From the NCBI GenBank assembly GCA_946186335.1, contig CAMHMW010000019.1, positions 1 through 18,185 on the forward strand: a stretch of 18,185 nucleotides of DNA. Direction: 5' to 3'. The translations under genes and the position numbers were made by a program. Source of the DNA: an uncultured Candidatus Melainabacteria bacterium (GTDB taxonomy: Bacteria > Cyanobacteriota > Vampirovibrionia > Gastranaerophilales > Gastranaerophilaceae). Positions 6,887-15,960 of the stretch are shown here, in pieces (positions within the stretch are counted from its first letter, which is position 1; each line of letters opens with the position of its first letter). Below the pieces are notes generated by a model. It was not told where the DNA came from. It did not search any database and worked only from the letters and a program-made list of their open reading frames with translations.

Positions 6887-7120
6887 ATAAACTATCCCAA
6901 AATTTCTCCTCGTATATATATGATAAAACAAATAAATTTCGTTATTCAAAAAATAACCGCCACATGCCAAAGTCTTTACAATTATTTTTTTAAAATAAGA
7001 ACAAATATAAGTAATAACGCTTTTTCACGAATTCAAAATATTTTTACAAAAATATTGTTAAAAAAATTAAAAAAACACTTGCAAAAATTTTAAAAAGCCA
7101 TGCCACAAGGATTTTGACGT
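6887..7120 (-). other. Non-coding stretch: long 3' UTR or unrecognised small RNA region
   Basis: No gene could be supported here on either strand; only frames of about a dozen codons without clear ribosome sites occur. The sequence is very AT-rich. It includes a self-complementary AATATTTTT/AAAAATATT element around 7038-7057 that could fold as a weak hairpin in either direction. Because the first strong terminator for the large TPR gene lies at the far end (6849-6886), this stretch is probably transcribed on the minus strand. Confidence 0.4.
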
Positions 7121-8890
7121 CTAAGACAAATTTCTTATAAGCTCATGTGCTTCTTCGCATTCTGGGAATATTTCAACTATTTGCTCCGCATAATCCAGTG
7201 CTTTATCATTTTCGTTCAGTTTTTCACAGCATTTTGCAATATTTAAAAGAACATTTACGTTCAACGGAACTTTTTTGAGCATGTTTTCAAAAACATTTCT
7301 TGCCTGCTCATAATTTCCAAGCTCAAAATAGCAAAGTCCCAAAAGATTCAATACATCCGGCAACTGCTCCATCTCATAAGCCTTAACCAAATAAACTTTT
7401 GCTTTTTCAAATTCACCTGCAAGATGGTAAATTCTTCCCGCAATATAGAGTAGAAATGCTGAATCCGCAGCTCTTTTCAAGACTTTATCAATTTGTTCTT
7501 TTGCAATATCAATTTGTTTTAAATGAGTTTTATTCAAAGCCGAAAAAGCGAGCGCATTAGGATTTTCAGGATCAAGTGCAATTGCTTTTGAATACATTTC
7601 ATCCGCTTTTACAAAATCAGATGTTGAGTGAAGATAATTTGCATACTCAACTACTATTGAATAATCGTCAGGAGCCAGCTCATAGGCTTTTTCAAATTCT
7701 TCTTTTGCATAATCAAACAAACGTTTATTAAGATAAATTACCCCCAAATCCTTATGCGCCGATGCAAAATCAGGTTTTAAACCGCAAACTTTTTTCAAAG
7801 TTTGTTCAGCTTTATCAATATCACCTGTTTTAGTACACAAAATTGCCAGCTCATAATATGTCTGATAATGAACGGTACCCTGTCTGATTATACGTTCAAA
7901 AATCTCTTTTGCATTCGAATATTGTCTTGTCTGCATATAAATGCTTGCCAGCTTTTTCAAAACATTAACTGCTTTAGGATTCATCAGAGCAAGCTGCTGC
8001 AGCAAATTTATGGCAATTTCAAATTCACCCATAACCTGATAACAACATGCCAAATTATATTTATAGGTAAATTTCTGAGGATAAGTCGCCGCAAGATATT
8101 TGTAATGCTCTATTGCCTCTTTAAACATCCCCGCTTTAACTTCCGATAATGCCCAAGCAACAACATAGCTGTCTTCTTCGGGTTCACATTCATGGGCTTT
8201 CGCAAAATATTCACATGCCTCTTTATGTTGATCTTTTAACTGCAAAATTGATGCAATATTAAAATATGTCAAAGCATCGCTATCATCATATTTAAAAGCT
8301 TTTTGGTAGGTTTCAAGCGCCTTGTCAAGATTTCCGATAGTCAGATATGATGTTCCCAAATTATTGTATAATTGCAGATTTTCCGGATTTAATTCCAACG
8401 CTTTTTCAATATATTCCACACTCTGTTCAAAATTTTGTGCCGCCATATAAGCCGTTCCGATTATATAATATATAGCATAATCATCCTGAACATACTCCAA
8501 AGCCTGTTTTGCGGTTTCAACCGCATCATCAAATTTTTGAATTTTTATATAGCATATTGCAAGACTTTTATAGGCATCCACATACTCCGGTCTTAATTCC
8601 AAAACTGTTTTATATGCTTGTTTTGCAGCAGGAAAATCCTCCAAATTATCATAACAACACCCCAGATAATACCAGCAGAGAGCATCCTCCTGACGGTATT
8701 TTATAACTTCCTCCAAAATGGTTCTTGCCTGCGCATAATTTTCCATATTGACTTCGCAAAGCGCCAAAAGACGCTGTGCATCAACATCTGAAGAATCCTT
8801 TTTCAGAATTTCATTTATTGACACTTTTGCCTTGGCAAAATCACCGCTATCTATAAGCGAATATAATTCATCAATCTCTTTATCATCCAT
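7121..8890 (-). CDS. Large tetratricopeptide-repeat protein
   Basis: This 589-residue protein is made almost wholly of TPR units of about 34 residues, roughly 16 in tandem. Recurrent forms are like FAKAKVSINEILKKDSSD, EQSVEYIEKALELNPEN and YEQARNVFENMLKKVPLN. It has no signal peptide, no membrane span and no recognisable catalytic domain, so it is probably a cytoplasmic scaffold or adaptor. Its place downstream of pilus/secretion genes hints at a link with that machine, for example a PilF-like role. However, PilF/PilW is normally a short lipoprotein with about six TPRs, so I do not assign it. The ATG has no Shine-Dalgarno; an extended -10 box ends 6 nt upstream, predicting a leaderless mRNA starting within the 20-nt gap after the dehydrogenase gene. 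Confidence 0.88.
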   Translation of the reverse strand: MDDKEIDELYSLIDSGDFAKAKVSINEILKKDSSDVDAQRLLALCEVNMENYAQARTILEEVIKYRQEDALCWYYLGCCYDNLEDFPAAKQAYKTVLELRPEYVDAYKSLAICYIKIQKFDDAVETAKQALEYVQDDYAIYYIIGTAYMAAQNFEQSVEYIEKALELNPENLQLYNNLGTSYLTIGNLDKALETYQKAFKYDDSDALTYFNIASILQLKDQHKEACEYFAKAHECEPEEDSYVVAWALSEVKAGMFKEAIEHYKYLAATYPQKFTYKYNLACCYQVMGEFEIAINLLQQLALMNPKAVNVLKKLASIYMQTRQYSNAKEIFERIIRQGTVHYQTYYELAILCTKTGDIDKAEQTLKKVCGLKPDFASAHKDLGVIYLNKRLFDYAKEEFEKAYELAPDDYSIVVEYANYLHSTSDFVKADEMYSKAIALDPENPNALAFSALNKTHLKQIDIAKEQIDKVLKRAADSAFLLYIAGRIYHLAGEFEKAKVYLVKAYEMEQLPDVLNLLGLCYFELGNYEQARNVFENMLKKVPLNVNVLLNIAKCCEKLNENDKALDYAEQIVEIFPECEEAHELIRNLS

Positions 8891-8896
8891 AATAAG

Positions 8897-8905
8897 ATTA
8901 TATCA
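8897..8905 (-). promoter_or_regulatory. Extended -10 promoter for a predicted leaderless mRNA (large TPR gene)
   Basis: On the minus strand this reads TGATATAAT, a TGN-TATAAT element whose last base is 6 nt before the ATG at 8890. The -35 region would fall within the end of the upstream dehydrogenase gene and is poor, which fits the extended -10 type. No Shine-Dalgarno precedes the ATG. Confidence 0.6.
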
Positions 8906-8910
8906 CAAGA

Positions 8911-9732
8911 TTACTTATTTTTACCGACCCTTAATTTTATACCGATTTTAATAAGTTTATTTAATAAACCTTGCGGTAAATGTGACATCAATTCCGTAAG
9001 TTTGGCATCCATACCGAGAGTATAAGAGGGTTTGGGATTTTTCTTTTCTGAAACCTTCTTAATAAATTTGGCAACCCCGACTACGTCCATCCCTCTGTGC
9101 ATATTTCTTTGGGCTTTTTCAAGAATAACCTGAATTTCCGTCTGATAATCAGAACATGAGTTAAGCATTTTTGATGCACCTTTTATTGACTTTTCCCATA
9201 TAGGAGTGGGTATAACCCCCGGTTTGATTGATACAACTTTAATGTTTTTATGATTTTCAACCGCAAAAGCATTAAAGAAGATATCCAACGCTCTTTTTGA
9301 TGCACAATAAGCACTTATGAACGGGAAATTACCGAAACTTGACATTGAACTTACATTGATAATAGTCGAATCGTTTAAAACCGGTAATAAATACTGTGTG
9401 AAGGCAACATGTGAAAATACATTGACTTCAAACTGATCCTTTAACTTTTTGGTATCCAAAAGTTCAACCGGTCCCGGAACAACAGAACCTGCAACATTTA
9501 ACAACAAATCTACATGCTCGGTATTCTTTTTAATGAAGTTTGCCGCTTCCAAAACTGATTTTGCGACAGACAAATCAATATAAAAAGGAATAACATTTTC
9601 AGGCAAATCCTTTTCAATTAATTCTTCATTTCTGTAACCGTAAAAAACTTTATAATCACCATCCTTATACAGATTAACTAGTTCTTTACCAACACCTGAT
9701 GTAGCACCTGTAATTATTACAACTTTTGTCAT
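8911..9732 (-). CDS. Short-chain dehydrogenase/reductase (classical SDR)
   Basis: This is a 273-residue NAD(P)-dependent oxidoreductase. It shows the cofactor loop TGATSGVG (8-15), NVAG (79-82), the catalytic Ser in INVSSMSS near 128-129, Tyr142 and Lys146 in YCASK, and PG at 171-172. An Arg after the second strand (GYRNEE, residue 34) suggests NADP preference. The C-terminal region is basic and may lie near the membrane. The substrate cannot be read from sequence. The start is supported by GGAG a few bases upstream of the ATG. It lies 57 nt downstream of pilC on the same strand, so co-transcription is possible, but a functional link with pili is not evident. Confidence 0.9.
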   Translation of the reverse strand: MTKVVIITGATSGVGKELVNLYKDGDYKVFYGYRNEELIEKDLPENVIPFYIDLSVAKSVLEAANFIKKNTEHVDLLLNVAGSVVPGPVELLDTKKLKDQFEVNVFSHVAFTQYLLPVLNDSTIINVSSMSSFGNFPFISAYCASKRALDIFFNAFAVENHKNIKVVSIKPGVIPTPIWEKSIKGASKMLNSCSDYQTEIQVILEKAQRNMHRGMDVVGVAKFIKKVSEKKNPKPSYTLGMDAKLTELMSHLPQGLLNKLIKIGIKLRVGKNK

Positions 9733-9789
9733 TAATTGCTCCTATATTAAAACAACCATTCTAACTAAAAAAACAGTCGTTTAATTTTT

Positions 9790-11004
9790 TTACATACCCA
9801 TATATGATGCAAACAGCGGTAAGTACAATGCTGATGCAAGAATAAGTACGATTGTACCGATAACAACCAACATTATAGGTTCAATCATTTTTGTCATGAT
9901 ATCAATAATCATATCCAACTGTTTGTCAATAAAACTTACTGCCTGACCCAACATATCGCCCAAACGACCTGATTGTTCACCTGTTGCAATCATGAACAAA
10001 ATCATCTTAGGCATTGTTCTTGTTGAACGCAAAGCTGCAGACAAGTGATGACCCTGTTGAACTTTCTCGGTTGCCTCAACAACTCTTGATTCTAACGTAT
10101 GATTTGTCAACGTCAGATTTGACAATACAAGACATTCCAAAATCGGAACACCAGCATCATAGGCAACCTGCATGACAGAAATAAAGTTTGCAAAGTTAGA
10201 AAACTGAATTAAATCCGATAAAATAGGAATCTTCAGAACAATATCATCAATCTTCCAGCGGCTGGGTTTCCAGCGGAAAAGGAAGTTAATAAGGAATATT
10301 GTAATCGCAAAACCTATCGGAATTGCAACCCAGTTTGCCTTCATCCATAAACCCATTTCCATCAATACACGTGTAATCCAGGGTAATTGCATCCCCATTG
10401 AATCAAACATCTCTTTGAAAATCGGGAATACGAATACCAACATGACTATAACGATAAATACAGCAAGCAAAATAACGAATACAGGATACATCAGTGTTCC
10501 TATAACCTTACTTCTGATTGCCGCCTGTTTATTTAACAATTCCAAAATACGGTCAAGTGTTTTTTCCAATTCACCTGAATCTTCACCGGCTTTACAAAGA
10601 CCGATATATACCTGACCAAATTGTTCCGGATATTTTGCAATCGTCCCTGCAAATGTACCGCCGTTCATAATCTGACGTCTTAATTCGGTTGCACACTGCC
10701 TGATTTTCAATTTTGCCGAGTCATTTTCAATAAACAGCAAAGATTCAATAATCGGAATACCGGCAGCAGACAAAATCTGTAATGTAGAAGTGAAATCAAT
10801 CTGCTCGGAAAGCCCTAATTTTGGCATCTTGCCAGCCGGCTTTGCTTTTTCCTGTTTTAAAGATTTTTCTTCAACAAGATTTGTTGGAGTAAATCCGAGA
10901 GCATAAACAGCCGAACGTGCCTCACGTAAACTTTCTGCCTCAACTTTCCCCTTTACAACCTCATTTGTACCATCTTTTATCGCTGTATAATTAAATATTG
11001 CCAT
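9790..11004 (-). CDS. pilC: Type IV pilus / type II secretion inner-membrane platform protein (PilC/GspF)
   Basis: This is a 404-residue polytopic protein with the usual family layout. A short N-terminal domain (FNYTAIKDGTNEVVKGKVEAES) is followed by two T2SF domains, about 70-195 and 270-400. Each has the family pattern of helices around a conserved Gly (AAGIPIIESL; DAGVPILECL) and a GE-SG motif (KAGEDSGELE; ATGEQSGRLG). Membrane spans are near 172-195, 222-245 and 375-398. It forms the platform on which the PilB ATPase acts to build the pseudopilus or pilus. It begins 8 nt after the pilB stop, with an AGGGTG ribosome site that overlaps that stop codon, so the two genes are probably translated in tandem. 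PilC and GspF cannot be told apart from this alone. Confidence 0.93.
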   Translation of the reverse strand: MAIFNYTAIKDGTNEVVKGKVEAESLREARSAVYALGFTPTNLVEEKSLKQEKAKPAGKMPKLGLSEQIDFTSTLQILSAAGIPIIESLLFIENDSAKLKIRQCATELRRQIMNGGTFAGTIAKYPEQFGQVYIGLCKAGEDSGELEKTLDRILELLNKQAAIRSKVIGTLMYPVFVILLAVFIVIVMLVFVFPIFKEMFDSMGMQLPWITRVLMEMGLWMKANWVAIPIGFAITIFLINFLFRWKPSRWKIDDIVLKIPILSDLIQFSNFANFISVMQVAYDAGVPILECLVLSNLTLTNHTLESRVVEATEKVQQGHHLSAALRSTRTMPKMILFMIATGEQSGRLGDMLGQAVSFIDKQLDMIIDIMTKMIEPIMLVVIGTIVLILASALYLPLFASYMGM

Positions 11005-11012
11005 ATTTCACC

Positions 11013-13064
11013 CTATTCACCTGCCATACCCAAGACTCTGACAAATTCCTCAGATGTTGTCAAACCGTTTACAACGTGACCTATACATGCCTTATGTAAA
11101 GTCGTCATACCATTGGCAACGGCAGCATCTTCAATTTCCAAATCATGCGCACCCGTTGCGATAAGTTTTTTGATTTCTTTTGTAATCATCATAATTTCAT
11201 AGACACCAAGTCTGCCTTTATAACCCTGGAATCCGCATTTATTACAACCTTTTGCACGGTAGAACGGTGTTTTTGTAAGTTTTTCAATTTCTGCCGGATC
11301 GGTTGTAAGCATTCTTGCTTCTTCTTTTGTCGGATAATATTCCTCTTTACAATCATCGCATAATCTTCTGACAAGACGCTGTGCAATAACACCTGATAAT
11401 GTTGAAGATACCAGATAATCTTTTGCACCCATTTCAATCAAACGTGTAACCGTTGCTGCCGCTGAATTAGTGTGGACTGTACTTAATACCAAGTGACCTG
11501 TCAATGCTGCTGAAATAGCAATTTCAAGAGTTTCATAGTCACGAATTTCACCGACCAGAATAATATCAGGGTCCTGACGTAAGATAGCTCTCATACATGA
11601 TGCAAATGTAATACCCGCTTTAGCATTAATTTGCGATTGGTTGATACCCTCTAACTTAATTTCTATCGGGTCCTCAATTGTCGTAATGTTAACTGATTCA
11701 TCATTCAGACTTTTCAAAACCGAATACAGGGTCGTCGTTTTACCTGAACCGGTAGGACCTGATGTAAGAATGATACCGTTCGGACAAGATACCATCTGTT
11801 TAACTTTTTCAATATCCAGCTCACTTGCTCCGACAAGTTTAATCTCTTTATCGGTTGACGACAGAGAAACAGCAGGAGCCAAGATACGGATACAGACCTT
11901 CTCTTTTCCCGATACTGGCAATGTGTTGATACGAAAGTCGTATGAACAGTTCTTGTAGGAAATTGAGAACGTACCATCCTGAGGTCGTCTGTTTTCTGCG
12001 ATATTCATTCTCGCCATGACTTTAAAACGGGCAATTACCGCAGATTCAACCTGTGCAGGTACATCCAAAACTTTTGATAACATACCGTCTTTTCTGTATC
12101 TTACAATATAACCTGATAATCTCGGTTCTATGTGAATATCTGATGAACGGGAATCAATACCGTTTGTAATAATTTGATTTACGAATTTTGCAACAGAACC
12201 TGTTGAATCTTCAAGTTCCTTTTTAATCTGAGCCTGTGCATCATCCTCAACTTCTTCTTCCGCAGTTTCAGACTTAATCTGATTAATAATTTCATCAGTT
12301 TGTCTTTTTGATTCCGAGAAGAAGGTGTTAACAGCCTGACGAAATTCATAGTGAGTCATCAGCAGCTGTTTCGGATTTAAACCGGTCATGTAAATAATTG
12401 CTTTTACAACTTCCTGTTCAACCGGTTTTACGACACCGATTGTAAGTGTTTTACCATCTGATGATACAGGAATAACCGAGTTTGCTTTAATAAAATCTTC
12501 CGGTAATATGTTTACAAAGTTCTTTTGGTTTGCTAACTGATCTGCGGTTACAATATTATAACCGGACTGATTATGCAAAACTTCTTTCAACTGGTCTAGG
12601 GTAATCAGACCCATTTCAAAAAGAGTTGAACCAATCGGAACATTTTTTCTTTTTGAAGAAGCCAGAGCTTTCATCAAATCAACCTGAGTAATAATACCTT
12701 TTGCTACAAGCATTTCACCAAGTTTCTGACTTGAACCGTGTGATGTATCATTTGAATCTTTCACTTCCTGACTTTTCGGTTTTTCCTCAACCGGTGCCAT
12801 TGCATACGGCGTTGAAACATATTCAAATAATAATTCTTTGAAGTCATCACTCGGAACAAGCATAAACTTTATTTGCTGATTGAATCTTGCTTTTAATAAA
12901 GAAGTAATCTTAGATTTGTCAGAATTTGAAGATACGGCAACGAAAAGAAAATCGTCCTTGATACTGATGGGAACAAATAAATTTTTTCCCATCATTTCTT
13001 TATCAATACTGTCTATTAATTTTCGATCTATACTATTTTTTAGTCTTAAAATTAATGCGTTCAT
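11013..13064 (-). CDS. pilB: Type IV pilus / type II secretion assembly ATPase (PilB/GspE)
   Basis: This is a 683-residue hexameric motor. Residues 1-110 form an extra N-terminal segment not typical of the core. 113-250 is the GspE N-terminal domain (KLGEMLVAKGIITQVDLMKAL). The ATPase core has Walker A GPTGSGKT (436-443), Asp box TIEDPIE (462-468), Walker B IILVGE (501-506) and His box near 523-531. Four Cys (569, 572, 607, 610) form the zinc-binding C-M domain seen in PilB and GspE but absent from the retraction ATPase PilT. An acidic stretch at 267-276 links the domains. The ATG has only a weak purine-rich ribosome site (AAAAGAAAA). It is flanked by the secretin upstream and pilC downstream in one operon. 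Confidence 0.94.
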   Translation of the reverse strand: MNALILRLKNSIDRKLIDSIDKEMMGKNLFVPISIKDDFLFVAVSSNSDKSKITSLLKARFNQQIKFMLVPSDDFKELLFEYVSTPYAMAPVEEKPKSQEVKDSNDTSHGSSQKLGEMLVAKGIITQVDLMKALASSKRKNVPIGSTLFEMGLITLDQLKEVLHNQSGYNIVTADQLANQKNFVNILPEDFIKANSVIPVSSDGKTLTIGVVKPVEQEVVKAIIYMTGLNPKQLLMTHYEFRQAVNTFFSESKRQTDEIINQIKSETAEEEVEDDAQAQIKKELEDSTGSVAKFVNQIITNGIDSRSSDIHIEPRLSGYIVRYRKDGMLSKVLDVPAQVESAVIARFKVMARMNIAENRRPQDGTFSISYKNCSYDFRINTLPVSGKEKVCIRILAPAVSLSSTDKEIKLVGASELDIEKVKQMVSCPNGIILTSGPTGSGKTTTLYSVLKSLNDESVNITTIEDPIEIKLEGINQSQINAKAGITFASCMRAILRQDPDIILVGEIRDYETLEIAISAALTGHLVLSTVHTNSAAATVTRLIEMGAKDYLVSSTLSGVIAQRLVRRLCDDCKEEYYPTKEEARMLTTDPAEIEKLTKTPFYRAKGCNKCGFQGYKGRLGVYEIMMITKEIKKLIATGAHDLEIEDAAVANGMTTLHKACIGHVVNGLTTSEEFVRVLGMAGE

Positions 13065-13126
13065 GTGTTTTCTTTTAAATGCTTATCTTCTCGTACTAAC
13101 TTCCACTTGTTACCGATTTTTGCCAA

Positions 13127-15037
13127 CTATAACAATGTATCATCCGCAACGGCATCTTCTGTATCTACAACAATCTGAGGCGTTAACATAATAACCAGTT
13201 CTTCTTTTTGTTTTTTAGTTGTTGTAGAACGGAAGAACATACCCAAAACCGGAATATCACCCAGGAACGGAATCTTGGTTACTGATTTACTTTCATTTTC
13301 CTGAATCATACCGCCAATTACAAGAGTTTCACCGTCTTTAATTCTGATACCTTTTAAATCAAGGTCACGTCTTTGAAGCAATGTAACAAGCGGATCACCT
13401 GCCCCGTCAACTACCTGAGATGCAATTGTTTTGTATTCAGGTTTGATATCAAGTGTTACATAGCCGTCAGGACTGATGAACGGAGTAACGGAAACTTTTA
13501 TACCGTCATCTTCTTTGATTTCATAGTCTTTTTGAACCTGCGCAGATCCTGATGCCGAGCCGGTATCCAAATATTGTGTTGTAACCTTAGATATATAGTC
13601 GCGGGTTAAATCAATTGTTGAAGGCTGACCGCTTGTTAACAGAACTTTCGGATTAGCAAGGATACGACCCTTTTTATTTTCAACCAAATATTTAACCGCA
13701 TAAGTTAACTGAGGAGAAGTACCCCATTTTCCTACATGACCCAAAGGGACATACCAACCTGTTCTTTGGTCTTCTGATAACTGCCAGTCACCTCTCAGGT
13801 TATAACCGTGACCTGCAAAGAATATCGGATATTCATTATTTGTTGCAAAACCACCGGTCGCACCGCCTGCGTTGAATGAGAAGTTTTTACTCAGCAACTG
13901 CCAGTTATTATCAAAGGTTTTACTGCCTTCTTCTGACAATGTTATAATCTGAACCTCAAGATATGCCTGAGGTGTTTTAACATCGTTTGCAGCAATAAAT
14001 TCTCTAATCATTTCAATTTGTGTTTCAGAACCGCCGATAATTTGAACCGTTCCTGCTGACGGGAAGTATGAAACCGTAAAGTTCATCAAAGGTAAACTGT
14101 CAAGTTTAAAGGTTTCTTCATCATCCTCAGATTCTGAGGTCATCTGCTGAGCAGATATCTGACAAGCCATTTTTCCGCCACCTACTGATAATCCTTCACT
14201 TCCGCCGCTATCAGCCGAAGATTCTTCATCAGAAGCAAATCCGGTAGGAATACCTGCGGCACCGCCTGATGAACCACCTTCCGGAACAACAATCGTCATT
14301 GAAGGCATCAATGATTTACAGATTGTATCTGCCATTTCTGCAGGAGTTGTGTGGTTGATTTTGAAAGTTGTTACTGTCGGTTTTTTGTCAAACTGAGCAA
14401 CAATATTTCTTACAACTTCAATATCACTTTCCGAACCAGTTACAATCAATTCGTTTGTTGCAGGGTTTGTCGCAACAATAAATCCTTTTGACATACCGGG
14501 TCTTAAAGTACCTTTACCTTTTGCACTAAATATACTTTTATTCAGGAAGGAAGAAATTGCAGTAGCATTAACGTATTTAACCGGAATAATGGTCATCGTT
14601 TTGCTTCTGTCTGCCAAGTTAAGCGCTGCTTCCTCTGTTGAAACTACGATTGTATTTGCTTTGATATCATAGAACAATTTTTGAGTTTTAACAACCAAAT
14701 CCAAAGCTTCTTTAAGTGAAATGTTTACCAAATCCATTGTAACTGTTCCTTCAACATCAGGTGTGAAGATAACGTTCATGCCTGCTTGATCTGCAAACAT
14801 TCTCAAAACTTGTGTTACATCAGCATCTCTTAAACTTAAATTTACAATAGAATCACCGTTTGCAATATTCAGATTGGAGTTGATACCAACAACTGAACCC
14901 TGAGAAGATCTTATCGAGGGCGCTGATGAGTACCCGTAATAGTCTTCCATTGCAAATGTAGCTGAAACTGAGTTCGTTACAGCAAAGGCTGATAACAAAA
15001 CACCGGCAATTAATTTTTCTCTAATCTTATTTTTCAT
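13127..15037 (-). CDS. Secretin, outer-membrane channel (PilQ/GspD family)
   Basis: This is a 636-residue secretin with a signal peptide (cleavage likely after Ala26 or Ala29). An STN/N0-type domain (about 63-133, with IVNLSLRDADVTQVLRMFA) is followed by N1-type domains (about 147-220 and 222-352) and the C-terminal secretin barrel domain (about 354-625). The barrel ends in the signature KIPFLGDIPVLGMFF (588-602), then VIMLTPQIV. It would form the gated ring through which pili or substrates cross the outer membrane. Between 253 and 309 the second N1-type domain is split by a Gly/Ser-rich and acidic insertion (many GG, then SESEDDEE). There are also two Cys (240 and 292) that could bond in the periplasm. 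Start ATG has GGAGC just upstream. It begins 27 nt after the PilP/GspC-like gene. Confidence 0.92.
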   Translation of the reverse strand: MKNKIREKLIAGVLLSAFAVTNSVSATFAMEDYYGYSSAPSIRSSQGSVVGINSNLNIANGDSIVNLSLRDADVTQVLRMFADQAGMNVIFTPDVEGTVTMDLVNISLKEALDLVVKTQKLFYDIKANTIVVSTEEAALNLADRSKTMTIIPVKYVNATAISSFLNKSIFSAKGKGTLRPGMSKGFIVATNPATNELIVTGSESDIEVVRNIVAQFDKKPTVTTFKINHTTPAEMADTICKSLMPSMTIVVPEGGSSGGAAGIPTGFASDEESSADSGGSEGLSVGGGKMACQISAQQMTSESEDDEETFKLDSLPLMNFTVSYFPSAGTVQIIGGSETQIEMIREFIAANDVKTPQAYLEVQIITLSEEGSKTFDNNWQLLSKNFSFNAGGATGGFATNNEYPIFFAGHGYNLRGDWQLSEDQRTGWYVPLGHVGKWGTSPQLTYAVKYLVENKKGRILANPKVLLTSGQPSTIDLTRDYISKVTTQYLDTGSASGSAQVQKDYEIKEDDGIKVSVTPFISPDGYVTLDIKPEYKTIASQVVDGAGDPLVTLLQRRDLDLKGIRIKDGETLVIGGMIQENESKSVTKIPFLGDIPVLGMFFRSTTTKKQKEELVIMLTPQIVVDTEDAVADDTLL

Positions 15038-15064
15038 ATTTGCTCCTGCTTATTACTTTTATAA

Positions 15065-15847
15065 TTAACCTTTTCTACCACCAAATCTGTTTCTCAGATT
15101 ATATAAATCGTTTCTGGATGAATCCAGTTCATCTCTTGCGAATAATTCACCGATAGCCGCTGAATATATATTTGAACCAAGCCCGACAGTTATCCATGAA
15201 GGATTAATTTTAAGGACTTTATATTCCTGACCGATAATTTTGTCACCAGGACGCACCAGATAATCTTTATCGTCAACATTAATAATTGCGGAAGGACTGT
15301 TAGCGTTATACATAATACCGACAACTTTTGTTCTGGTAATAACTGCCGCTGCCGCATCAGCCGGTGCCAGTGATGTTGGAGGTACAGGGAGATTGAAACT
15401 ATATGGGCTTATATCATCCTGCTCACGAATTGCCATATTTTTTAATCTCTTAATTTCTGCAACTTTTGCATTGTGAGCATTAGCTTCAGCAATAGCCGCC
15501 TTTGTTGCATCATCAAATGCCTGAATTTCTCCATAAGGCATAAACGGATCTGCTCGACCGATTGACGATACATCATAGGATACCATACTGCTGCCCTGAC
15601 CGGGTTCAATATCAACATCCATATCCGTCGGAACAGTTACACCTTCCTGCGGAGTTATATCCGCATCAGCAATCTCTGTCGTATCTCCTGCCTTTGGCAT
15701 AATGTCGCCCATGTTTTGTAACATACCGCAGCCTCCGGCAATTAATCCTACCGAAAATACCGCTACCAGCAAAGACAATACCCATTTACCGCGTTTGCTG
15801 AACGTATTGCCTACCCAACTCTCATCTCTATAGTAATTTGTGTTCAC
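15065..15847 (-). CDS. PilP/GspC-like inner-membrane protein, probable secretin partner
   Basis: The preferred start is a GTG at 15847 (260 residues), because GGAG at 15853-15856 is ideally 5 nt upstream. An ATG at 15862 would add 5 residues but has no ribosome site. A membrane span lies near residues 22-39, ending IAGGC; Cys40 could be acylated, as in lipoprotein PilP, though the lipobox is imperfect. The periplasmic part begins with a Pro/acidic linker, then GRADPFMP near 80, which matches the R-DPF motif of PilP-type proteins. It then has a helical linker and a beta-rich end (VVGIMYNANSPSAIINVDDKDYL-like segment, PGDKI, VLKINPSWITVGLG) characteristic of GspC/PilP homology regions that bind the secretin N0 domain. 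It is the first gene of the cluster, directly ahead of the secretin. Family assignment is by motif and context, not strong identity. Confidence 0.75.
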   Translation of the reverse strand: MNTNYYRDESWVGNTFSKRGKWVLSLLVAVFSVGLIAGGCGMLQNMGDIMPKAGDTTEIADADITPQEGVTVPTDMDVDIEPGQGSSMVSYDVSSIGRADPFMPYGEIQAFDDATKAAIAEANAHNAKVAEIKRLKNMAIREQDDISPYSFNLPVPPTSLAPADAAAAVITRTKVVGIMYNANSPSAIINVDDKDYLVRPGDKIIGQEYKVLKINPSWITVGLGSNIYSAAIGELFARDELDSSRNDLYNLRNRFGGRKG

Positions 15848-15884
15848 GTTATCTCCACCCATCTAGTTTTATAATAACAACAAC

Positions 15885-15890
15885 ATTATA
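15885..15890 (-). promoter_or_regulatory. -10 box of the pil/gsp operon
   Basis: TATAAT on the minus strand lies 37 nt before the preferred GTG start of the PilP/GspC-like gene. The start would be near 15878, giving a leader of about 31 nt with a GGAG ribosome site. No strong -35 at 16-18 bp is visible. Confidence 0.5.
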
Positions 15891-15960
15891 GTAAAACTCT
15901 TTCTTTTGTGTATCAATTATTTGGTGTATTTTTACCAATACATGATACTCTCATCTACAA

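Noticed and set aside
7000..7045. Minus-strand 12-codon frame beginning GTG (MKKRYYLYLFLF)
   Set aside because: No ribosome site and the surrounding DNA is extremely AT-rich; not supported as a gene.
11145..11977. Several open frames on both strands within pilB and the other large genes
   Set aside because: They lie in other frames or on the opposite strand of well-supported genes, lack ribosome sites and resemble no protein family; treated as shadows.
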